From contig NC_083598.1 of assembly GCF_020882245.1 (NCBI RefSeq), positions 76,017,714 to 76,081,713 of the forward strand: 64,000 nucleotides of DNA. The letters are read 5' to 3'. This DNA is from Rhopalosiphum padi (taxonomy: Eukaryota > Arthropoda > Insecta > Hemiptera > Aphididae). The first letter of the stretch is position 1, and each line of letters begins with the position of its first letter. Under the pieces are notes generated by a model, which searched no databases, was not told where the DNA came from, and saw only the letters and a list, made by a program, of their open reading frames with translations. The translations under genes were made by a program, and so were the position numbers. Below, piece by piece: positions 1 to 11,812 of the stretch.

Positions 1-2810
1 AATATTTGCAAATAATCATTGATAATTTAAAATAACCGTAAAAATAACTTAAAATGATTGATCTTGTATTCAATTTTTAAGCTTCAAGATCATTTAATAT
101 TTTAATCATCAAGTCAATAGAAAAAAAATTGTAAAAGTACAAAATTATGAATGTGTATTATAAGTTACAAACTAATAATTAATAACTAATTATATATAAC
201 ACTATTCCTCGACTCCCCCTTAATTCGCAGTGTCAATTGGCCGTCTTCGATAAGAATTGTTTTTCGTAAACCTACTATGATAATATATCATTCTGGAATC
301 AGGACTTAGGTGAAAATTAGAAACCCACCATTTTCTATTCTCTTAATCAAGAATACATTAATCTAACATAATATACATGGTTGTCTAATACAGTAATATA
401 TTATGAATTTTAAATATTTTGTTTTTTCCAATATGACGAAAAATCTGTAATTATTTTTTGTGTTTCAAAACCACGGAATACTGTAAATGTTAATGTATAA
501 TTCACAAAAATACTAGGCTTAAGAAATATACTTGTACATAAACCTACAAATGTAAAGTTTAAAAACATATGCGCAAATAAAATAAATTTCCGTTAAAAAA
601 TATGTCAGTGTTTTCTTAATTTAAAAAATGAAAATTTAAGTTGTTTTTATGTTTGAAACGAAATATACCACTGTATTTTTGAAGCAGCACAAATAAAAAT
701 TACCAAAATAAAAACGCAAGAAATAATATTTTGTAAAATTCATAACTGTGTAACGTTTTTTTATTGTTATTATTATTGTTACCATCACTTTTTAATTATT
801 TGATTATTATAAAGAACATTCACATCACCACCACTACACTGTCCAATAAACTGTTCAAGTATGAAATAATTTTATAATGTATTTTATTTAGTAATTATCA
901 TATACTATTACTATTACTCGTACTATGTACTATGTATAGTATGTTATGTCATATTATTGAATAAAATCATAACACACAACAAGATTATGTATAATACAAT
1001 ATTATGAAGGGTTTACTTTTATAGTCATTGAGGCGCACTCTTGTAGAAAATACAATATATATTATTTATATTTAAAAAAAATAAATTACAAGCAGATCGC
1101 GTAAATAACATCTATCAAATTCGAAAACCGTGAAATAGATATTATTATATTTTAATGTATACCTAATAATTAGGTATAAAAACATAATATAGTATCTGGC
1201 TCTCTGTCTAGGTATAAATTATTATTTAAATAGTTAATAAAATGCCTTTTTTGTGTTATCAAAATAATAATTTTCCTTTTCTTTCAAAGTACTTTAATGT
1301 AAAAATTGAAACGTTGTTGCCCTATAAATTACTATAAGCTCAAAAATAGTTAAAATATATTAAAATATTAATTTATCAATAATATTAAATATTGTACCAG
1401 GAGAAATAATAGAAATACTTATTTATTATAATATAATTATGTATTGTTTCTGTTTTACAAATCTATAGTTGACATAGGTAATATTTGCGTTCAATACATT
1501 GTGTTATGTTAGATTTAAATACTTTAATATTCGATTAAACGGATCAATTACGAAGGTTAAAACTATCTGAGCATAAATATTGGATATTTGTCAATATTTT
1601 AATTGTTAAAGAAGATATGAATATTGTTAAGATGATACTAAGTCGGAGCAATACATGCTAGCGTAGTTTCCTCTTTAGTACAATAATAAGTTATCAACAA
1701 ATATAATGAGTTGTATTTTTTGCTATGTATTATATTCTAAAATCCTGTTTAAATGTATTACTTTGTGTATCTATATCATAAAAAAAATAATTTCCCTTAT
1801 AATATAATATAATAATGTAGTGTTTATATTTTTAGGTTATTTTACTTAAGGCAGCGCATTAAATTAAAATCGGAAAGTTCTCCAGCACTACATCCAAGAT
1901 TGTAACACATTTTCTGAAGTCATCAAAATACGTCACACTACCAAATCAATGACAGGTATCAACGCTATAGAAGCTATAGAACTAGAAATTTTCGATTGGG
2001 TACATAATATGTTTTTAATTGGTTAATATGTTTTTGGGTACGACAATAGATAACCTAATACCAAGTGCCAGTTGCTATTATTATGCAATATATTGTAAAT
2101 CGATATGATATCAAGTGTATAACAATACAATTGGGTTAAGATATATAAATCAAATGTATTATTATATACTTTTATTATGAATTATATAAGTGCTGTAAAA
2201 TAATTCATAATTCATCTATTGTATCATAATTTAAATATAATTGATCATAGACTAAGTCTTACGAAATTAGATTAATGTGTAATTAAATAAAATTGGTTTT
2301 TATAGCTGCTTATTGTATAGTATTCCAGATATTATGATTGGTACCTGGATTAATATTAAACAATTGTTTTTATTGATATAACATACTGAAATGTCATCTA
2401 TCTTCTTTAATCAATTACCAAATTAACACTAATTATAACAATTGGTGTTGTTATAATATGAAATGTTGAATTATAAAAACATTACTAAGCTGGTCTTTTA
2501 AAATAGTAATATTAACTATATAGCTGCTACAAAACAACAACAATTTTATACATATTATGGTAACAAACAGAATAAAATAAAACGTCTTCATTTATTTCAA
2601 TGAATCAATAATGTATTAAAACAAGTAATATTTAATGATTATTGTAATTACTCGTTTATGAATTAGTTAATTAGCATACAATTTATATTATGAAAATTGA
2701 AAATCATTGACATCATTATATATAAAATGATGTATAAAATTAACATTTTAAATGTCATTATTGATTTTATAGTAAAATTTTTTTTATAAATCTTGTATAA
2801 ATATAATCTA

Positions 2811-2932
2811 TTAATGTCTCCAAACGGATGTGCTTGCATAATCCTTTTTCGGAGGATCTTCAGTCCAATTTATATTAGGAAAATTCATTTTGTGTACGCC
2901 AAACAACTTCATGTAATTATCCGATATGAATT
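2811..2932 (-). CDS. Copy 1 terminal exon A' with stop
   Basis: 122 nt from acceptor (AAAATGTTACAG) to the TAA at 2813-2811. It encodes FISDNYMKLFGVHKMNF, then NINWTEDPPKKDY and a short tail ending SVWRH. It is identical in copy 2 (11691-11812). Downstream (lower coordinates) the DNA is AT-rich intergenic sequence. Confidence 0.68.
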
Positions 2933-5900
2933 CTGTAACATTTTACAAAAAAAGGCAATTAAGTAGGCACAATTCTCTCGTACATTAGGTACCATGTAAG
3001 TCTCTATAGGTAACAAGTATGTTAGATTTGAATTCCATAATATATATTAAATATCACTAAATACAAAAAACGAGCTTGAGACAAAAAAGATCTGTCACAA
3101 CCTAAGTATATTTTATAAGGTATTTTCATATACCTATAGATTGTGCTATGTGTGTTTAATAAGTGTATACAGATATAAGAACAACGTCAGTGGAACATTT
3201 TGTACTAAATGTTCCAGAGTTATAACGTAGTGATACATTTTCCATCGCTATTTTAAAAAAAAATTAATAATTTATTAACAAACAAAATACTTAAGTGTAA
3301 CTCTTTTGTACCTATATAATATTTTTAATTAACAATATTATATTATGCTTACTTGTTTTTCTTAAAAATGCCATGTATTCAATTGGAATTTCTGAAAAAT
3401 ATATAATAAGGTTAAATAAAACATATACTGATAAATACTAATATAGTTACTTGTAGACTATATCAATTTTTACTTTGAAAAAAATTACACGAAACCAAAT
3501 TGAAGTGACTATTTTATGAACAACTGACCATTTACGTTTTACTAATTAGGTACCTATATTACATATTATAATCATGCGTTTTTGTTCCATTATCTATGAG
3601 TATTACAAATAGGTGCCTAATATACCTAATATATTGAGTATAGATACTACTTTATTATCTATACTCAACGCCAATGCATATTATATTACTTATTCTTACA
3701 TAATTATATGGAAAGGAAAAATTTAAATTTAACTTTATAGTTTTATATTATATATTTATAGAATAATTCATATGACTCATGTTTTGTATTTAAAAGGCTT
3801 ATTCTATAAATTTGTATGTATGTACACACTTTCGTTGCCTGTATATTTTCTTTGAGTGTCAGTAATGTTGCCTAAAAACAATTATGAAATACATTATTAT
3901 TAGTTGTTAATAATCTTAACCTAGCATCTAGAATATGCAATAAAATTTAATATAAAGTGCAATAACATAAATCGATTAGATTATGCTGTTTTTCTTTTAT
4001 AATTTATAATTATTTTTAGAACAATAATATTTTAAAATTGCATTACAAACCATTGAATCCAGCATCAGTTAGTATTGCTATGATGAAAGTATATAACATA
4101 CTAAGTTAGTTTTTAAATTTTATATAAAAGATCATAATTTATTTCTTTAAAAATTATTGATTAATTATTAATATAACAAAGTGATTATAATGATAGTTAT
4201 CATATAAATTAGTAATTTATATAAAATAAATTATGTTGTATGAATATTATATCATGCACCATATTATTTATAACTATACTTGCCTACATATGCGTCTATA
4301 ATACAAAAAAAAAATAGAAATAGAATGTAGAATATTAAATATTATATATTTCAAACAAAAATTATTAAACAAAACTATACACTTAAAATTATTAAATTAA
4401 TAGTAACCTAATTCGCTCTGATTTGTTTCTTTTATCCACAGTTGGTCATCGTCACCCCAATTTATTAGACTATCTAAAATATTAAAAAATTGTTAATGTA
4501 TCAGTAATTTTCAACAACAAAAAACAATTCTAATTATTTTCGACTTTTGAAAAAATCATAAAAATACGTGTTTGTAATAATAATATGAAACGTTGTATTA
4601 TAAAAATATTACTTAGATGGTATATTAATAGTTAATGATTAAAACAACAAGCACCTTAATGTAAACATTGAAAAGTCGTCATGCTTATAAATAGGTTGAT
4701 GACTCAGAGAAACGTACTGGCCAGGTGTGCTTTATGTGCCGTAGCACACCGAGCCGGCTCAATAATATAATATACAGAAAAAATATAGCTAGATTTGTAT
4801 ACATTTATTGGTAATATTGTAAAATGTTCAGGCTTCCGGACTCCGGTAGACCATATTATAACATTGAAAAATTGGTCAGAATCGTTTATTGAAGAAATGA
4901 TCGTTTTTCTTTAAGATTCAATACACCCACCTTACTTTACACAACAAAGGCGAGTAACCCTCGAGCCCCTTACTATGTAGCAGAAGCGACTTACTGGCTT
5001 TTATATTTTTCTTTAATTTAAATCAATAACTAAAATTTTTTTTTTTAAGTATATGGGGTATCGCAATAAGGTAATTAGATATTTAGTTTATTCTTTAGGG
5101 TAGGTCAAAATATCAAAATATATCCGTTTTTCCGAAAATAAGTATATTATACTATTACCTTCGGGACTAACGCTGGTTGAATGATTTGCATCGTCTTTAG
5201 TCCAATCCTTCATAGGAAAATCAATATGTTGTACGGCAAACTTCCTTATGTAATTATCCGATATGAAATCTGTAAAATTTTACAAGAAAACACAATTAAG
5301 TAGGCACAATTCTCCCGTACATTAGGTATCATGTAAGACTCTATAGGTTACAAGTATGTTAGATTTGAATTCAATAATATATATTATATATCACTAAGTA
5401 AAAAAACGAGCTTGAGACAAAAAAAATCTGTCACAACCTAAGTATATTTTATAAGGTATTTTCATATACCTATAGATTGTGATATGTGTGTTTAATAATT
5501 GTATAAAGATATAAGAACAACGTCAGTGGAACATTTTGTACTAAATGTTCAAGAGTTATAACGCAGTGATACATTTTTCATCGTTATTTTAAAAAAAAAT
5601 TAATAATTTACAATGTTATTTATGAAGTAGCTGTTGTATTTAGAGCACTATATTATTCCAAATCCTACAAATGTCATTATCTTTTTTTCCTTTAGTGCAC
5701 TGTGAGTCCTTATTAATTTATTTTTATCTTTATCTCCCTTACCATATACCAACATACAAAATACTTAGGTGTAACTCTTTTGTACCTATATAATATTTTT
5801 AATTCACAATATTATATTATGCTTACTTGTTTTTCTTAAAAATGCCATGTATTCAATTGCAATATCTGAAAAAAATATAATAAGGTCAAATAAAACATAT

Positions 5901-6952
5901 ACTGATAAATGCTAATATAGTCATAGCTACTTGTTGACTATATGAATTTTTACTTTGAAAAAAATTACACGAAACCAAATTGAAGTGACTATTTTATGAA
6001 CAACTGACCATTTACGATTTACTAATTAGGTACCTATATTACATATTATAATCATGCGTTTTTGTTCCATTATCTATAAGTATTACAAATAGGTGCCTAA
6101 TGCACTAATATACCTAATTTATTAAGTATAAATAAAGATACTACTGTATTATCTATACTCAACGCCAATGCATATTATGTTACTTATTCTTACATAATTA
6201 TATGGAATGGAAATATTTAAATTTAACTTTATAGTTGTAAATTATATATTTATAAAATAATTCATATGACTCATGTTTTGTATTTAAAAGGCTTATTCTA
6301 TAAATGTTTATGTATGTACACACCACTGTCGCCTTTATATGTTTTACGAATGTCAGTAATTTTGCCTAAAAACAATTGTGCAATATAATATTATTAGTTA
6401 TTAATAATAATCTTAACTTAGCAACTAGAATATGCAATAACATATCGATTAGAATATGCTGTTTTTCTTTTATAATTTATAAATTATTTTTAGAACAATA
6501 ATATTTTAAAATTGCATTACAAACCATTGAATCCAGCTTTAGTTAGTATTGCTATGATGTAAGTATATAACATAATAAGTTAGTTTTTAAATTTTATATA
6601 AAAGATCATAATTTATTTCTTTAAAAATTATTGATTCATGATTAGTATAACAAAGTGATTATAATGATAGTTATCATATAAATTAGTAATTTATATAAAA
6701 TAAATTATGTTATATGAATAATATATCATGCACCATATTATTTATAACTATACTTGCCTTCATATGCGTCTATAAAACAAAAAAAAATAGAAATAGGATG
6801 TAGAAAATTAAATATTATATATTTCAAACACAAATTATTAAACAAAACTGTACACTTAAAATTATTAAATTAATACTAACCTAATGGTCTCTGATCTGTT
6901 TTTGTCAACCACTGTTTGTCGTCTTCGGCCGGAACAACTTCCCCATGAATAC
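2811..6952 (-). CDS. Small-exon gene, copy 1 (3' part, six exons, effector-like)
   Basis: Not recognised as a named gene. Join, in transcription order: 6952-6881 (B), 5865-5827 (C), 5269-5159 (A), 4473-4408 (B'), 3391-3353 (C'), 2932-2811 (A', stop TAA). Each exon is flanked by AG and GT, each internal junction falls after the first base of a codon, and each internal length is a multiple of three (72, 39, 111, 66, 39). Joined, they read open for about 148 residues without an in-frame stop. The two B-C-A modules are paralogous: B has a D/E-rich stretch then QW/LW, C contains EYMAFLRKT, A begins FISDNY and contains DWTKDD or NWTEDP. No cysteines and no membrane segment are visible. Exon B opens in phase 1, so at least one upstream exon is missing. 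Many small same-phase exons in tandem copies recall aphid effector families such as bicycle, but no CYC motif is present, so function stays open. Confidence 0.72.
3353..3391 (-). CDS. Copy 1 exon C' (module 2)
   Basis: 39-nt phase-1 microexon with acceptor TATTTTTCAG and donor GTAAGC. It encodes IPIEYMAFLRKT. It differs from its copy 2 counterpart by one base that changes Pro to Ala. Confidence 0.68.
4408..4473 (-). CDS. Copy 1 exon B' (module 2)
   Basis: 66-nt phase-1 exon with acceptor ATATTTTAG and donor GTTACT. It encodes INWGDDDQLWIKETNQSEL, paralogous to exon B (DDKQW versus DDQLW). It is identical in copy 2 (13188-13253). Confidence 0.65.
5159..5269 (-). CDS. Copy 1 exon A (module 1)
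   Basis: 111-nt phase-1 exon with acceptor ATTTTACAG and donor GTAATA. It encodes FISDNYIRKF, then VQHIDFPMKDWTKDD and a Ser/Thr-rich end STSVSPE. In the paralogous last exon (2811-2932) the aligned position of this donor is occupied by the stop codon. Confidence 0.7.
5827..5865 (-). CDS. Copy 1 exon C (module 1)
   Basis: 39-nt phase-1 microexon with acceptor TATTTTTTTCAG and donor GTAAGC, both good matches to consensus. It encodes IAIEYMAFLRKT plus split codons at both ends. The same exon occurs four times in the array (3353, 5827, 12371, 16278), always open and with both splice signals kept. Confidence 0.7.
6881..6952 (-). CDS. Copy 1 exon B (module 1)
   Basis: 72-nt phase-1 exon. Acceptor AATATTTTAG and donor GTTAGT are seen on the minus strand. 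It encodes GEVVPAEDDKQWL followed by TKTDQRPL. This is the most upstream exon I can place for copy 1. The copy 2 counterpart (17270-17341) differs only near its 3' end, at seven bases that change five residues. Confidence 0.65.
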
Positions 6953-7383
6953 CTAAAATATTAAAAAATTGATAAAGTATCAATAATTTACAAATACAAA
7001 AAATCATTTTAATTATATTCGACTTTTGAAAAAATTATAACAATAGATATGTGTTGTAATAATAGTATGAAACCTTATATTATGGAAATATTACTGAGCT
7101 GGTTTTTTAAATTGGTAATGTTTAAAACAAAAACTTTAACCCAACAATTGTATAAATAATATGGTCATAAAACAAATAAAATGTATCATCAACTATTTAT
7201 AAAAGTTACGTTATCGACTGCACTGGTGATAATAATCATTATTATTCAATTATTTTATTATTTTAATATGGTTGTAGATTTATTTTATTTTATTACTACC
7301 CCTCCCCCCCGCTACACCACTGGCGATGATACAACGTCAAGGCGAAGATGTTTTGTGGCAGTGCACAGGACTTTATAATCATA

Positions 7384-7452
7384 CCTGCTATACCACTCAC
7401 ATCGAATGGCGAAGACGACCCCTGCCAATCATAATGCGACAAGTATAGATCT
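7384..7452 (+). pseudogene. Short remnant of PIF1-like helicase (unit 1)
   Basis: This matches 17771-17840 of unit 2, where the frame encodes the IPL..SSGEDDLPI segment of a Helitron-type helicase. Here the block is cut off just before the catalytic-core motif, and two extra C residues shift the frame. The sequence then jumps straight to the copy of 19395 onwards. Unit 1 therefore lost, or never had, the 1.55 kb at 17843-19394. Confidence 0.6.
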
Positions 7453-7944
7453 AATTTCATAATCAAGGTTGCTTTGTAACGTAAACGCGATATCACCTGT
7501 TTGTTTTTGTGTGCTAAACAAAGTTATAAACAGTGAAGTACTACATGAAACGTACAATAGATGTTTTTGTGTGCTGTTTATAGTTCCAAAAAATCTAGTA
7601 CACATAAAACGTACCAGCAGCGTTAATCTGTTTTATTAAATTAATTGAAATCATAAAGAATCTGTTAAGAGTCATAAAACTTCTATCAATAAATACCAAT
7701 ATTAGTTTTAAAAGGTTTTCGATGTTTTGCGGTTTAGTTCTAGGCGTGTAATTTTATTCTGATACATATAATATAAATTTAAACAAGACATTTAAAAGTA
7801 TACAAGGTGAAGCAATTCAAATTCTAATGATGATTTTAAAAAGTTAAAACTTTTCTAAAAACAAGTTATACATAATTTGAAAAAAAAAATTATTAATACT
7901 AAAATAATTAATATTATTATTTCAATAATTTTAATTTTCAGAAA

Positions 7945-9296
7945 ATTTGACCGCTTAAACAATATTAATTAATTCAATGCCAATACTTTAAAGTCTAAAT
8001 AGTTTAAAAGTAATATTATAAAATTCTCACTGATAATTATAAGATGCTCGAAGATAAAAAAAAAAAAATAGTAATAAAACCATACAATTTTAAATTAAAT
8101 TGTAATACATCCAACTGTTGACGTATATCTTTATGTATTTGGGAAATTTTTCGTATGTTTTTGATGTGATGAGGAGCTTGTAGGTTGTCATTTATCTATC
8201 CATATTAAGATTAATATAATATAATATGTCTTATTTATCTTCAATCATCTATTATAATATAAGTACATATTGCATGTACTGATGTAATTACATATTTTAT
8301 TATTCGAGTTAAAATGGTTTGAACCCGACAAAAATACCTGGAGATTATTGTTATACTGCACCTACAGTAAATGCCGAGTGTAGCGTGGAGGACACGATTT
8401 TGAGAGAGTTCGCTGTATAATGGATGTGTGACTTCTATAATCTTAATGTAACGTATAGACAGTTAAATGGATTTTGTTCATGGATGTAAAAATAATAAGT
8501 TGAAATAAAAACAATCAAAAATCATTGATTATATACTATATAGGTAATTATTACTTTATCAATAAGGGTTCATGCAATAAATTATAAGTATAGGAGAATG
8601 TGTTAATATTTAAATACTATTATTATTATTATTATGATGATGATTTTTGGCCACTTAAGGTCAACATTATTATTATTTACTTATTTAAGATTATTATTGA
8701 ATTATTGCAGTTTATATATTTTGTTTACTCATAATACATTGTTTAGTTTATTTGCACACAAAGTTTTGCAATTTTTTTTAGATAAAGTACATCCAGTAAA
8801 ATGTGTTAGGTTTAACTATATTATTATAATAATATGTACTAGCAACGATGCTTATTAAACAATCTTTTTGGATGCGATGGCAAAATAAATTGTATTTAAA
8901 TAATGTACTGCTTATATATTTTGTATTAAATCAAGTAAATAACATAAAAATAAATACATTTTTAAATTATTATTCTATAATACACTATTATAGTGTATTT
9001 TGTACTAACTTTTTTGCAATTTAGTTGTAATTTAATTGTAAAACTAAAAAAAAATTGCTGTTAGATCTATCGAGATTACGATTATTTGAATTGTAATTAA
9101 TATATTTACTTTAGTAAATATAAATTATTTAATTTAAGTTAGAAAATGAAATACAAGACAAGTCTCAGAAAAATCTTAATAGACGATCCAATTGCAAATT
9201 CGCAAACCTTGAACATTTATCCTGAAACTACGATATGCTACGATTTATAAAATACGTTCAAAATTAACCATGCATGATTTAGTGAACTATTGTCTA
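7945..9296. other. Unit-1-specific segment without gene
   Basis: No homologue in unit 2. It contains a GC-richer patch at 8310-8430, an ATT microsatellite (8618-8636), and a perfect hairpin (9-bp arms AATACACTA/TAGTGTATT at 8979-8987 and 8991-8999). The 74-codon open frame at 8634 starts in the microsatellite, is low-complexity and is judged spurious. Confidence 0.5.
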
Positions 9297-11690
9297 ATTT
9301 GAAAATCGAAATGTTTTATCAACTACGTATCATGTACAAATGCATAAAAAACTCTTCATAAAATCAATAAATTTATCGCATAGAGATTTATTCTAAATCA
9401 TTGTTTTAAATTTAGTTTGAAAAATTGAATAATTTTATTAATAACTACTAATTTTATACAATTATTTTTCAATGTACGGAAATTAATTCAAGTTAAATAA
9501 TAAAAGACTTTGTATGTGGAAAAATATTTGCAAATAATCATTGATAATTTAAAATAACCGTAAAAATAACTTAAAATCATTGATCTTGTATTCAATTTTT
9601 AAGCTTCAAGATCATTTAATATTTTAATCATCAAGTCAATAGAAAAAAAATTGTAAAAATAGAAAATTATGAATGTGTGTTATAAGTTTCAAACTAATAA
9701 TTAATAACTAATTATATATAACACTATTCCTCGACTCGATGTATAGTATGTTATGTCATATTATTGAATAAAATCATAACACACAACAAGATTATGTATA
9801 ATACAATATTATGAAGGGTTTACTTTTATAGTCATTGAGGCGCACTCTTGCAGAAAATACAATATATATTATTATTATTTAAAAAAAATAAATTACAAGC
9901 AGATCGCGTAAATAACATCTATCAAATTCGAAAACCGTGAAATAGATATTATTATATTTTAATGTATACCTAAAAATTAGGTATAAAAAAATAATATAGT
10001 ATCTGGCTTTCTGTCTAGGTATAAATTATTATTTAAATAGTTAATAAAATGCCTTATTTGTGTTATCAAAATAATAATTTTCCTTTTCTTTCAGAGTACT
10101 TTAATGTAAAAATTGAAACGTTGTTGCCCTATAAATTACTATAAGCTCAAAAATAGTTAAAACATATTAAAATATTAATTTAACATGCAATGAAAAAGTA
10201 AATATAAACATTTGGAAAAAATATTAATATATTGTTAAATTGTTTTTAAAACAACATAATAATATTAAATATTGTACCAGGAGAAATAATAGAAATACTT
10301 ATTTATTATAATATAATTATGTATTGTTTCTGTTTTACAAATCTATAGTTGACATAGGTAATATTTGCGTTCAATACATTGTGTTATGTTAGATTTAAAT
10401 ACTTTAATATTCGATTAAACGGATCAATTACGAAGGTTAAAACTATCTGAGCATAAATATTGGATATTTGTCAATATTTTAATTGTTAAAGAAGATATGA
10501 ATATTGTAAAGATGATACTAAGTCGGAGCAATACATGTTAGCGTAGTTTCCTCTTTAGTACAATAATAAGTTATCAACAAATATAATGAGTTGTATTTTT
10601 TGCTATGTATTATATTCTAAAATCCTGTTTAAATGTATTACTTTGTGTATCTATATCATAAAAAAAATAATTTCCCTTATAATATAATATAATAATGTAG
10701 TGTTTATATTTTTAGGTTATTTTACTTAAGGCAGCGCATTAAATTAAAATCGGAAAGTTCTCCAGCACTACATCCAAGATTGTAACACATTTTCTGAAGT
10801 CATCAAAATACGTCACACTACCAAATCAATGACAGGTATCAACGCTATAGAAGCTATAGAACTAGAAATTTTCGATTGGGTACATAATATGTTTTTAATT
10901 GGTTAATATGTTTTTGGGGACGACAATAGATAACCTAATACCAAGTGCCAGTTGCTATTATTATGCAATATATTGTAAATCGATATGATATCAAGTGTAT
11001 AACAATACAATTGGGTTAAGATATATAAATCAAATGTATTATTATATACTTTTATTATGAATTATATAAGTGCTGTAAAATAATTCATAATTCATCTATT
11101 GTATCATAATTTAAATATAATTGATCATAGACTAAGTCTTACGAAATTAGATTAATGTGTAATTAAATAAAATTGGTTTTTATAGCTGCTTATTGTATAG
11201 TATTCCAGATATTTTGATTGGTACCTGGATTAATATTAAACAATTGTTTTTATTGATATAACATACTGAAATGTCATCTATCTTCTTTAATCAATTACCA
11301 AATTAACACTAATTATAACAATTGGTGTTGTTATAATATGAAATGTTGAATTATAAAAACATTACTAAGCTGGTCTTTTAAAATAGTAATATTAACTATA
11401 TAGCTGCTACAAAACAACAACAATTTTATACATATTATGGTAACAAACAGAATAAAATAAAACGTCTTCATTTATTTCAATGAATCAATAATGTATTAAA
11501 ACAAGTAATATTTAATGATTATTGTAATTACTCGTTTATGAATTAGTTAATTAGCATACAATTTATATTATGAAAATTGAAAATCATTGACATCATTATA
11601 TATAAAATGATGTATAAAATTAACATTTTAAATGTCATTATTGATTTTATAGTAAAATTTTTTTTATAAATCTTGTATAAATATAATCTA

Positions 11691-11812
11691 TTAATGTCTC
11701 CAAACGGATGTGCTTGCATAATCCTTTTTCGGAGGATCTTCAGTCCAATTTATATTAGGAAAATTCATTTTGTGTACGCCAAACAACTTCATGTAATTAT
11801 CCGATATGAATT
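11691..11812 (-). CDS. Copy 2 terminal exon A' with stop
   Basis: 122-nt last exon, identical to 2811-2932 including TAA at 11693-11691. It lies in the nearly identical block shared with unit 1. Confidence 0.68.

Larger units (their letters stand above)
2811..7150. repeat. Internal module duplication within each gene copy
   Basis: Within unit 1, 2833-4640 and 5164-7080 are diverged direct repeats covering exons A, C and B and their introns. Shared intron landmarks include GAGCTTGAGACAAAAAA and the ACAACGTCAGTGGAAC string downstream of exon A. In unit 2 the same pair is 11713-13420 and 15612-17480. The module doubling therefore predates the duplication of the whole gene. Between the modules lies a GC-richer block (4660-5000, also 15100-15440) with GTGCCGTAGCACACC, probably transposon-derived. 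Confidence 0.85.

Noticed and set aside
1087..1140. Candidate upstream exon with ATGTTATTTACGCGATCTGC (minus strand), repeated at 9897 and 21630
   Set aside because: The flanks are equally conserved by duplication, the phase does not fit exon B, and the 14900 copy lacks the ATG.
1838..1900. Plus-strand exon-like segment (AG then LRQRIKLKSESSPALHPRL then stop), repeated at 10718
   Set aside because: A single short frame with no partner exon; conserved only within the nearly identical duplicated block. Probably a transposon piece.
7200..7260. Minus-strand short frame starting MIIITSAVDN as a signal-peptide exon
   Set aside because: Too short, ends in the wrong phase and lies in a microsatellite-like stretch.
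7181..7378. 65-codon plus-strand frame repeated at 17571-17768
   Set aside because: Conserved only because the DNA is duplicated; low-complexity start, and its end runs into the helicase remnant in the wrong frame.
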